Assembly (NCBI GenBank): GCA_902477365.1 | Contig: CABSGW010000107.1 | Span: 1 to 8,622 of the forward strand | DNA: 8,622 nt | Reading direction: 5' to 3' | From: an uncultured Prevotellaceae bacterium | GTDB taxonomy: Bacteria; Bacteroidota; Bacteroidia; Bacteroidales; Bacteroidaceae | Shown here: positions 1 through 6,590 of the stretch, piece by piece | Layout of the letters: the number at the start of each line of letters is the position of its first letter | Numbering within the stretch: the stretch's first letter is position 1 | Notes under the pieces: model-generated | Told to the model about the DNA's origin: nothing | Seen by the model: only the letters and a program-made list of their open reading frames with translations | Databases searched by the model: none | Translations under genes and position numbers: made by a program

Positions 1-563
1 TACATACATCCCTCGGACAGGTGTTCTTCAACGGGCGTACGGTATTCTTCTTCCATGTAATTATGGAATTTGATCAGTCCCTTCGGCAGGGCACCGTAGT
101 TCAGTCCTTCTTTGTCCAGTAGTTGCGCTACGATGAGCTTATAATCTCTTCTTTCTTTTAACTGGTCGATGTTTGCCCCCGTGTTTTCGATGCATTTTTG
201 ATTCAAGTCCTCATAAAATGCGAATTGCCTGATCTCGTCGAAAAAATGTTTCTCAAAGTCGGTCTGCGGAGTATTGTATGACGCATTCTGGAAAGCGAAC
301 AGATCTTTGAACATTCTGCTTGCAGCTCCCGATGCCGGTACAAATTTTACAATGCGCTTATTAGATTCCTTGTAGGTTTCCCAGGCATGGATATACGCAT
401 CCCGTTCTTTGGTGCTGGGGCATAAGATACCCTTTTCGACCGAAGCTGCCGCACTTAATTTCAGGAAAGGAAATCCTTGTTCAAAGTACCTCAGTTGTTC
501 GTTGAATTGTTCTTCGGTTATTCCTTTTTGCTTCAAAAGCTGTTGATCTTGTGCTGTAATCAT
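1..563 (-). CDS. DUF4301 family protein, N-terminal part (cut by window edge)
   Basis: The reverse strand reads openly from an ATG at 561-563 to the window edge, 187 codons with no stop, starting MITAQDQQLLKQKGITEEQF. I recognise this as the start of the DUF4301 family, seen in Bacteroidetes and, from memory, roughly 500 residues long, so over half is missing to the left. Conserved-looking stretches are FPFLKLSAAASVEKGI (residues 31-46) and VPASGAASRMFK (75-86). The second resembles the glycine-rich, arginine-containing nucleotide-binding loop of sugar nucleotidyltransferases (GGxGTRL-type). That would suggest NDP-sugar chemistry, but it is inference from one loop. No signal peptide or membrane segment is visible, so the protein is probably cytoplasmic. 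The start is chosen because it is the first ATG after an in-frame non-coding leader and is preceded by an A-rich stretch. It stands alone here, separated from nagA by a terminator. Function is unknown. Confidence 0.85.
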   Translation of the reverse strand, partial: MITAQDQQLLKQKGITEEQFNEQLRYFEQGFPFLKLSAAASVEKGILCPSTKERDAYIHAWETYKESNKRIVKFVPASGAASRMFKDLFAFQNASYNTPQTDFEKHFFDEIRQFAFYEDLNQKCIENTGANIDQLKERRDYKLIVAQLLDKEGLNYGALPKGLIKFHNYMEEEYRTPVEEHLSEGCM

Positions 564-582
564 GGTCTGTTTCTTTTTTGTT

Positions 583-604
583 GCAGGCGTTTTGGTACGC
601 CTGC
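583..604 (-). promoter_or_regulatory. Perfect 8-bp inverted repeat in the DUF4301 leader
   Basis: GCAGGCGT (583-590) and ACGCCTGC (597-604) are exact reverse complements around a 6-base loop. The element lies 20 bp upstream of the DUF4301 ATG and downstream of its predicted promoter, so it would be in the mRNA leader. No T-run follows on either strand, so it is not a standard terminator. It could be an RNA hairpin affecting translation or stability, or a DNA operator. Its role is inferred. Confidence 0.5.
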
Positions 605-619
605 TGTTAGCTTTCCCCA

Positions 620-627
620 CAAAGTTA
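620..627 (-). promoter_or_regulatory. Predicted -7 element for the DUF4301 gene
   Basis: The minus strand reads TAACTTTG, an exact match to the Bacteroidota -7 consensus TAnnTTTG. It sits 57 bp upstream of the DUF4301 start, which predicts a leader of about 50 nt. No good TTTG -33 element is visible at the usual 19-21 bp upstream, so strength is uncertain. Confidence 0.45.
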
Positions 628-716
628 ATGAAACTGTGGCTTTTCTGCCTGCTTTTTTCCGAAAAAATAGGGGGCGATATGCAAAAAAGAAGATTGAACG
701 TTTAAGTCTGGCACAT

Positions 717-751
717 AAAAAAATGCCCGACACGGAATGTGACGGGCATTT
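717..751 (-). terminator. Intrinsic terminator downstream of nagA
   Basis: AAATGCCCG (721-729) pairs exactly with CGGGCATTT (743-751). The stem extends inward after one A-A mismatch by CAC/GTG, leaving the 5-base loop GGAAT. On the minus strand the stem is followed by seven T residues (complement of 717-723). It therefore ends minus-strand transcription coming from nagA about 90 nt after the stop codon, and isolates the DUF4301 gene. Confidence 0.85.
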
Positions 752-841
752 CTGATTTTAGAATCTTTCAGGTCTAACACCCTCACGGGCTTCGTCGTTT
801 CAACAGGAACTCGTCCTGTTTATGTCATATAAAGTTTTCTT
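717..841 (-). ncRNA. Candidate structured RNA: nagA 3' UTR or small RNA
   Basis: Between the nagA stop and the terminator, the minus-strand transcript can form several local hairpins: AACAGGA/TCCTGTT with a 5-base loop (plus positions 802-820), a CCC-GTGA-GGG GNRA-type tetraloop hairpin (782-791), a weak GGT/ACC hairpin (about 771-781), and the terminator stem. No open reading frame of note is present. The tract may be a 3' untranslated region, a processed 3'-end RNA, or an independent small RNA of about 100-120 nt. I see no convincing internal promoter and cannot match it to a named RNA family. Confidence 0.3.
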
Positions 842-2002
842 TTAAGCTAACTCGTTTTTCACCACATTGCCCATGGCCATTACGAAACGCAGGTTCACAT
901 CGTTGTCAAACATGATGATGTCTGCATCTTTGCCTTTTTCCAAAGAACCTTTGCGGTCGCTTATACTCATGATGCGTGCCGGTGTTTCCGAGATCATGCG
1001 GCATGCGTCCTCCATGGATATGCCGGCTTGTTTTACGGCAGTCTGTACCAGGCGGTCCATAGTGGCGATACTGCCGGCCAGTGCCGAACGGTCAGCCAGT
1101 TTACACACACCGTCTTCAATGATAACGCGCGGGTCGAATGCCGTTTGGCTGTCGCTGGCGGCTACGGCCAGTGCGTCTGTAATCAATGCTGTTTTCTCAA
1201 CGCCTTTCAGCCCATGTACCATTTTCAGCATCACGGGAGGTATGTGGATTCCGTCCGCCACCAGTTCGACGGTCATGTCGGGAATAGCGTAAACGCTTTC
1301 GATGGTACCTTCGTGTTTGAATTCACGGTTCTTGTGTACGCCCGACATGGCGTTATAAAAGTGGGTTGCATGCGTAAAGCCAACTTCGTAGGCTGCTTTC
1401 ACGTCTTTAAATTCAGCTTTGGTGTGCGCTATGGTGGGCAGGCATCCGTGTTTTACGCAACATTTTCCAAACTCGGCAATACCCGGCAATTCGGGAGCGG
1501 CATCCCAGCGTTTGATGCAGGTGGTGCTTTCCAGCAACGGTTCATATTCTGTTGGGTCGGGGTTCTTGATGTTCTCCGGCATCTGACCTCCCGCCATTTC
1601 CATGCACAGGTAGTGTCCTTCCAGGTGCAATCCCATAACAGGGCTGTTAGGTTCGGCCATCAATTTTTCAGTGGTGGCTACAGCCGCCTTGATCATTGGG
1701 ATAGTAGAGGATGACAGGGTGGGGAAGATGGAGGTTGTTCCATGTTGCATGTGTGCGTCAATGGCCACGCGGAATGCCTCTTCCGTACCTTCCATGAAGT
1801 CGCGGCCGCCGCCACCGTGTACGTGAATCTCGATACCACCAGGTACGACGCTCATACCAGTTGCGTCAATCACCTCTGCGCCAACAATGGGCAGGTCGCA
1901 GTTGGAAACCTCTACAATTTTATTGTCTTCGATAATAACGGAGCCTCCTTCCAGCCAACCTTGTGGGGTAAGGATACGACCGTTTATAATTTGTTTCAAC
2001 AT
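842..2002 (-). CDS. nagA: N-acetylglucosamine-6-phosphate deacetylase
   Basis: NagA removes acetate from GlcNAc-6-phosphate to give glucosamine-6-phosphate, the cytoplasmic step that feeds amino sugars and recycled wall sugars into glycolysis or peptidoglycan synthesis. The 386-residue protein is full length for the amidohydrolase-superfamily NagA. Visible hallmarks are EIHVHGGGG (H60, H62), HLEG with E128, H193 in TIAHT, H214 in THATHFYNAM, H253 in DGIH, and the catalytic Asp D276 in LITDAL. By alignment from memory, E128, H193 and H214 correspond to E. coli metal ligands E131, H195 and H216, and D276 to D273. A C-terminal SLEKGKDADI motif (residues 363-372) is typical of the superfamily. 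The usual LEGP is LEGH here (H130). The start is the first ATG, preceded by an A/T-rich leader and a -7 motif. nagB is not adjacent, and the gene appears monocistronic. The reaction is assigned from family; activity is inferred. Confidence 0.95.
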   Translation of the reverse strand: MLKQIINGRILTPQGWLEGGSVIIEDNKIVEVSNCDLPIVGAEVIDATGMSVVPGGIEIHVHGGGGRDFMEGTEEAFRVAIDAHMQHGTTSIFPTLSSSTIPMIKAAVATTEKLMAEPNSPVMGLHLEGHYLCMEMAGGQMPENIKNPDPTEYEPLLESTTCIKRWDAAPELPGIAEFGKCCVKHGCLPTIAHTKAEFKDVKAAYEVGFTHATHFYNAMSGVHKNREFKHEGTIESVYAIPDMTVELVADGIHIPPVMLKMVHGLKGVEKTALITDALAVAASDSQTAFDPRVIIEDGVCKLADRSALAGSIATMDRLVQTAVKQAGISMEDACRMISETPARIMSISDRKGSLEKGKDADIIMFDNDVNLRFVMAMGNVVKNELA

Positions 2003-2029
2003 GATGTTTATATTTATTTGGTTGAATTA

Positions 2030-2037
2030 CAAAGTTA
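2030..2037 (-). promoter_or_regulatory. Predicted -7 element of the nagA promoter
   Basis: The minus strand reads TAACTTTG, an exact TAnnTTTG match, 27 bp upstream of the nagA ATG. This gives a short leader of about 20 nt. The -33 position has only TTCTG at a spacing of about 18 bp, so that half is weak. Confidence 0.55.
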
Positions 2038-2359
2038 GAAAAAAAACATCATTCGCAGAATGACTCGGCTGTTTATTTTCAGTAATAAAATGCTAAAAAA
2101 AGTAATAATCGCTTTTCCGCATATGTTAAGAGGGAACGGCGTGCATGTGGAACGTGCTGGGCTGTCTCTTTCAACGAACTGGGCATCTCGTTTCTCCGTT
2201 CTGCGCTGGTCTGTAAAGGATGGTGGGTGTAAGGGGAAGGCGGGCTGGCTTATAGTGTCACCCGAATGTTAGGTTTGCTCTGCTGGCCTTAGGGGGAGTT
2301 TTTTTAAAAGCGCAAGATTAAAAAAGTTTAAAATAAGAAGTCGGGGCTTAAACCTTTCG
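2038..2359. other. Gene-free divergent intergenic region with a G-rich patch
   Basis: About 320 bp separate the nagA promoter from the efflux promoter. I see no credible gene: the longest plus-strand frame (2060-2272) gives a 70-residue product without recognisable features or a good leader. The middle is rich in G on the plus strand (2218-2248, with runs GGG, GGGG and GGG separated by GG pairs). A run of seven T residues (2299-2305) follows AGGGGGAG, but no strong stem precedes it. A regulator-binding region for the two divergent promoters is plausible, but no clear operator palindrome was found. Confidence 0.4.
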
Positions 2360-2367
2360 TAACTTTA
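2360..2367 (+). promoter_or_regulatory. Predicted -7 element of the efflux operon
   Basis: TAACTTTA in the context CGTAACTTTACGC matches TAnnTTTG except for the last base. It lies 90 bp before the adaptor start codon, which implies a leader of about 80 nt. No TTTG is found at the ideal -33 spacing, so basal expression may be modest or activator dependent. Confidence 0.4.
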
Positions 2368-2456
2368 CGCTTCAAAAACACAGCCTTAAGTACGGGTTGG
2401 ACTTGTGCGGGCTAAAAAAGTACCGAAATAGCGATAAAATTAATAATATACCATTG

Positions 2457-3530
2457 ATGAATAAACGAATGAAATGGGGTATTGTGGGCGTTGTTGTGGT
2501 CGTACTGGCAGGTATGGCCATTAACGCGTTTATACCTCGTGAGAACAGTGAACTGGCTGATGTGAAGCCCGAGAAGAGTAAAAAAAGTAAAGTGCTGAAC
2601 GTGGTAGCACAAGTCATTAAAACCGAAACGTTGACAGACGGTTTGTCGGTGAGTGGCCGCCTGCTTCCGGACGAAGAGGTTGACCTGTCGTTCGAAACCT
2701 CGGGACAGATTACCCAGATCAACTTTGTGGAGGGTACTTGGGTGAACAAGGGGCAGTTGCTTGCCAAGGTTAACGATGCACCTTTGCGTGCCCAGTTGCG
2801 TAAACTCGAGGCACAATTGAAATTGGCTAACAACCGCGTGTATCGTCAGCACGTGTTGCTGGAGAAAGAAGCGGTCAGCCAGGAAGCCTTGGAACAAGTA
2901 AAGACCGACTTGGCAACCTTGAAGGCGGAGATAGATATGGTGAAGGCAAACATCGCCCAAACCGAGATGAAAGCGCCTTTTGACGGTATCATCGGTTTGC
3001 GTAAAGTCAGTGTCGGTACGTATGCTTCGCCCACAACGGTGGTGGCAACACTGACCAAGACCAAACCATTGAAGATAGAATTCTCCGTGCCCGAGCGTTA
3101 TGCCAGTGAAATAAAGAACGGCAATAACTTGAGTTTTACGGTAGAGGGTAACCTGAAGCCTATTTCGGCCAAGGTGTATGCAACCGATTCGAAAGTGGAT
3201 TTGGCTACACACACTTTTACAGTGCGTGCCATCTATCCTAATGCCGACGGCAAGTTGTTGCCGGGACGCTTTGCCAATATCGAACTGAGCAGCCGCGAGA
3301 TAACCAACGCGTTGGCTGTTCCCAGCGAGGCCATTGTGTCCGAGATGGGTGTGGACAAGGTCTATCTGTATAAACAAGGTGTGGCCGAACCTACTCCTAT
3401 TGTGAAGGGCTTGCGTACCGAAACAAAGGTACAGGTGCTGAAAGGGCTTGCCCCCGGCGATACCATCATTACAACCGGAACAATGCAGCTCCGCACAGGA
3501 CAGAAAGTGGTGCTGGACCGTGTTAACTAA
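2457..3530 (+). CDS. RND efflux pump periplasmic adaptor (membrane fusion protein)
   Basis: This is the adaptor that bridges the inner-membrane transporter and the outer-membrane channel. The 357-residue protein starts with a short basic stretch and a hydrophobic segment (about residues 6-25, GIVGVVVVVLAGMAINAF). No lipobox cysteine is present, so it is probably anchored by an uncleaved helix. The order is typical of the HlyD/AcrA family: first biotinyl-lipoyl half around 81-108 (GQITQINFVEGTWVNKGQLL), a short alpha-hairpin around 110-170, second lipoyl half around 171-190 (MKAPFDGIIGLRKVSVGTYA), a beta-barrel to about 270, and a membrane-proximal domain to the end. The frame stays open upstream to a TTG at 2397, but that would place 20 polar residues before the membrane anchor, so I prefer the ATG at 2457; the ATG at 2469 is also possible. 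It is the first gene of the operon, 24 bp before the transporter. In B. fragilis this position is BmeA-like. Confidence 0.92.
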   Translation: MNKRMKWGIVGVVVVVLAGMAINAFIPRENSELADVKPEKSKKSKVLNVVAQVIKTETLTDGLSVSGRLLPDEEVDLSFETSGQITQINFVEGTWVNKGQLLAKVNDAPLRAQLRKLEAQLKLANNRVYRQHVLLEKEAVSQEALEQVKTDLATLKAEIDMVKANIAQTEMKAPFDGIIGLRKVSVGTYASPTTVVATLTKTKPLKIEFSVPERYASEIKNGNNLSFTVEGNLKPISAKVYATDSKVDLATHTFTVRAIYPNADGKLLPGRFANIELSSREITNALAVPSEAIVSEMGVDKVYLYKQGVAEPTPIVKGLRTETKVQVLKGLAPGDTIITTGTMQLRTGQKVVLDRVN

Positions 3531-3554
3531 CGCTTTAGAAGTTCTTTTTGCCTT

Positions 3555-6500
3555 ATGAATATATCAGAACTTAGTATCCGCCGCCCGGTGTTGGCCACTG
3601 TGTTGACACTGATTATCTTGTTGTTCGGTGCTATTGGTTACATGAGCCTGGGTGTGCGCGAATATCCTTCGGTGGACAATCCCATCATTTCTGTGTCGTG
3701 CTCTTATCCCGGTGCCAATGCCGATGTTATTGAGAACCAGATCACCGAACCGTTGGAGCAGAATATCAACGGAATTCCCGGTATTCGCTCCTTGTCCAGT
3801 GTCAGCCAACAGGGGCAGTCGCGTATTACGGTTGAGTTTGAACTGTCGGTCGATTTGGAGACCGCGGCAAACGACGTGCGCGACAAAGTGTCGCGTGCAC
3901 AGCGCTATCTGCCGCGCGACTGCGACCCGCCTACTGTGTCGAAGGCCGATGCCGATGCCAGCCCTATTTTGATGGTGGCTATCCAGAGCGATAAACGCTC
4001 TTTGCTGGAGTTGAGTGAAATTGCCGATTTGACTGTAAAAGAACAGTTGCAGACCATCCCCGAGGTAAGTAGTGTTTCTATTTGGGGTGAAAAACGTTTT
4101 TGTATGCGTTTGTGGCTCGATCCGGTGAAAATGTCCGGTTACGGTATCAACCCGATGGACGTAAAAGATGCGCTTGACCGTGAAAATGTGGAGTTGCCTT
4201 CGGGAAGTATCGAGGGTAATACAACCGAGCTGACCATCCGTACTTTGGGCTTGATGCATACCACAGAAGAGTTCAATAATCTGGTGATCAAGGAAGTGGA
4301 TGGACGTATTGTCCGTTTTAGCGATATAGGTCGGGCCGAGCTGAGTGCGCGCGATTTGAAGAGCTACATGAAGATGAACGGTGTGCCGATGATTGGTGTG
4401 GTGGTCGTGCCGCAGCCCGGTGCTAACCATATTAATATAGCCGACGCCGTTTACAAGCGTATGGAGTCTATGCAAAAAGACCTGCCTGCCGATGTGAAGT
4501 ACGAATATGGTTTTGACAATACCAAGTTTATCCGTGCGTCTATTAATGAGGTGAAGAGTACGGTTTACGAAGCGTTTGTATTGGTAATCATTATTATTTT
4601 CCTCTTCTTGCGCGACTGGCGTGTGACGTTAGTGCCGTGCATCGTGATTCCCGTCTCTTTGATTGGTGCGTTCTTTGTGATGTATCTGGCCGGATTCTCC
4701 ATCAATGTGTTGTCCATGCTTGCCATTGTGCTTGCTGTGGGATTGGTGGTGGACGATGCCATCGTGATGACTGAGAACATTTACATACGTATAGAACGGG
4801 GCATGTCGCCGAAAGAGGCCGGTATAGAGGGTTCGAAGGAGATTTTCTTTGCGGTAATCTCTACGACGATCACACTGGTTGCGGTGTTCTTCCCGATTGT
4901 CTTTATGGAAGGAACTACGGGCAGGCTCTTTAGGGAGTTTAGTATCGTGGTGGCCGGTTCGGTGATCATATCGGCATTTGCGGCTTTGACTTTCACACCG
5001 ATGCTTGCAACCAAACTGTTGATACACCGGGAGAAACAAAATTGGTTCTATCGGAAGACCGAACCTTTCTTTGTGGGATTGAACAACGTGTATAGCAGGG
5101 CGTTGGGAGCTTTTTTGCACCGACGTATCACGGCTATTGTGATTGTGGTTGCTACGGTTGGCATTATCGGGTGGTTGTGGAGTACGATTCCCGCCGAGAT
5201 GGCGCCAATGGAAGACCGTTCCAGCATAACGATTCGTACAACCGGACCAGAGGGTGTTACCTATGAGTATATGCGCGACTATACGGAGGATATCAATCGG
5301 TTGGCCGATTCGTTAGCCCCCGATGCCAAGTTTATCACAGCGCGTGTGTCCAGCGGTAGCGGTAACGTGCAGATTACGTTGAAAGATTTGAAGGACCGTG
5401 ACTATACCCAGATGGAGGTGGCCGAAAAGCTCTCGAAAGCAGTGCAAAAGAAGACCGAGGCACGTGCCTTTGTGCAGCAGCAGTCTACGTTTGGCGGCCG
5501 TCGTGGAGCTATGCCGGTGCAATATGTGCTGCAAGCGCCCAATTTGGAAAAGCTGGAGAAAGTTTTGCCGACTTTCATGGCAAAGGTTTATGACAACCCC
5601 GTGTTCCAGATGGCCGACGTGAACCTGAAATTCAGCAAGCCGGAGGCACGTATTGTGATTAACCGCGAAAAAGCCAATATGCTGGGTGTAAGTACTAAAA
5701 ATATTGCACAGACGCTTCAGTACGGATTGAGCGGTCAGCGTTTGGGTTATTTCTATATGAATGGTAAGCAGTATGAAATTGTGGGCGAGATCAACCGCCA
5801 ACAACGTAATACTCCCATGAACCTGAAGGCCATTTATATTCGCAGCGATAAAGGGGAAATGATACAGATGGACAACTTTATTGAGCTGGTTGAAGGTATT
5901 GCTCCGCCGCAGTTGTATCGTTACAACCGCTTTGTATCGGCTACGGTGTCGGCTGGTTTGGCAGAAGGAAAAACCATTGGCGAAGGATTGGACGAGATGG
6001 ATAAAATTGCAGCAAGCACGTTGGACGATACATTCCGTACGGCGCTCACCGGCGATTCGAAAGAGTATCGTGAAAGTTCTTCCAGCTTGCTTTTTGCCTT
6101 TATCCTGGCACTGGTGCTCATCTACCTGATTTTGGCAGCCCAGTTCGAGAGCTTTAAAGATCCTTTTGTCATCATGCTTACCGTGCCGTTGGCCGTGGGG
6201 GGAGCGCTTGTCTTTATGGCTTGCAGCGGACAGACTATGAATATATTCAGTCAGATCGGTATCATTATGTTGATTGGTCTGGTGGCGAAAAACGGTATTT
6301 TGATTGTGGAGTTTGCTAACCAGAAACAGGAGGCGGGAGAAGACAAGGTTACGGCTATCAAGGATGCTGCCATCCAACGTTTGCGCCCCATCCTTATGAC
6401 CAGTGCATCGACCATTCTGGGCTTGTTGCCTTTGGCTTACGCTACGGGTGAGGGTAGTGCCGGACGTGTGGCGATGGGTATCGCTGTTGTAGGAGGTATG

Positions 6501-6590
6501 CTTATTTCTACCTTCCTGACCATGTTCATCGTTCCCGCTATCTATACGTATGTATCAACAAACCGTATCACAAAGAAATCAGGAAAATGA
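3555..6590 (+). CDS. RND multidrug efflux transporter, HAE1-type inner-membrane pump
   Basis: This is the proton-driven inner-membrane pump of a tripartite efflux system, 1011 residues, close to the usual 1030-1060 of the AcrB/MexB/BmeB group. The N-terminus (MNISELSIRRP, then a helix at about 11-31) and the internal duplication of membrane and periplasmic porter domains are intact. The first helix bundle spans about 338-490 and continues at about 524-543; the second is about 845-1000. The proton-relay aspartates D400 and D401 lie in VGLVVDDAIVMTENI, and the partner lysine K912 lies in IGLVAKNGILIVEF, equivalent to E. coli AcrB D407, D408 and K940. This supports an active antiporter of hydrophobic/amphiphilic (HAE) type, not a heavy-metal (CusA) type. 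The exact substrate cannot be read from sequence. The gene follows the adaptor by 24 bp and overlaps the channel gene by ATGA, so translation is probably coupled. Confidence 0.96.
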   Translation: MNISELSIRRPVLATVLTLIILLFGAIGYMSLGVREYPSVDNPIISVSCSYPGANADVIENQITEPLEQNINGIPGIRSLSSVSQQGQSRITVEFELSVDLETAANDVRDKVSRAQRYLPRDCDPPTVSKADADASPILMVAIQSDKRSLLELSEIADLTVKEQLQTIPEVSSVSIWGEKRFCMRLWLDPVKMSGYGINPMDVKDALDRENVELPSGSIEGNTTELTIRTLGLMHTTEEFNNLVIKEVDGRIVRFSDIGRAELSARDLKSYMKMNGVPMIGVVVVPQPGANHINIADAVYKRMESMQKDLPADVKYEYGFDNTKFIRASINEVKSTVYEAFVLVIIIIFLFLRDWRVTLVPCIVIPVSLIGAFFVMYLAGFSINVLSMLAIVLAVGLVVDDAIVMTENIYIRIERGMSPKEAGIEGSKEIFFAVISTTITLVAVFFPIVFMEGTTGRLFREFSIVVAGSVIISAFAALTFTPMLATKLLIHREKQNWFYRKTEPFFVGLNNVYSRALGAFLHRRITAIVIVVATVGIIGWLWSTIPAEMAPMEDRSSITIRTTGPEGVTYEYMRDYTEDINRLADSLAPDAKFITARVSSGSGNVQITLKDLKDRDYTQMEVAEKLSKAVQKKTEARAFVQQQSTFGGRRGAMPVQYVLQAPNLEKLEKVLPTFMAKVYDNPVFQMADVNLKFSKPEARIVINREKANMLGVSTKNIAQTLQYGLSGQRLGYFYMNGKQYEIVGEINRQQRNTPMNLKAIYIRSDKGEMIQMDNFIELVEGIAPPQLYRYNRFVSATVSAGLAEGKTIGEGLDEMDKIAASTLDDTFRTALTGDSKEYRESSSSLLFAFILALVLIYLILAAQFESFKDPFVIMLTVPLAVGGALVFMACSGQTMNIFSQIGIIMLIGLVAKNGILIVEFANQKQEAGEDKVTAIKDAAIQRLRPILMTSASTILGLLPLAYATGEGSAGRVAMGIAVVGGMLISTFLTMFIVPAIYTYVSTNRITKKSGK

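Noticed and set aside
477..755. 92-codon plus-strand open frame
   Set aside because: It runs antisense to the DUF4301 start and its leader and through the nagA terminator hairpin; the product is low complexity and has no family features.
1028..1714. 228-codon plus-strand open frame inside nagA
   Set aside because: It is antisense to a full-length, well-conserved NagA with all catalytic motifs.
2251..2267. Minus strand resembles the phage SP6 promoter (15 of 17 bases from -17 to -1)
   Set aside because: No phage gene or SP6-type polymerase is in view, +1 is A in place of G, and one motif hit found without a planned search is best treated as chance.
2060..2272. 70-codon plus-strand open frame in the intergenic spacer
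   Set aside because: No recognisable domain and no suitable promoter or leader; frames of this length are expected by chance.
2397..2456. TTG start giving the adaptor 20 extra N-terminal residues
   Set aside because: It would put a polar stretch ahead of the membrane anchor; the ATG at 2457 gives the normal basic-then-hydrophobic start.
3564..6377. Long minus-strand open frames across the transporter gene (such as 3564-4475 and 5313-6377)
   Set aside because: They are antisense shadows of an intact 1011-residue RND transporter; their products are rich in His, Gln and Arg and resemble no family, as expected for reverse reading of this codon usage.
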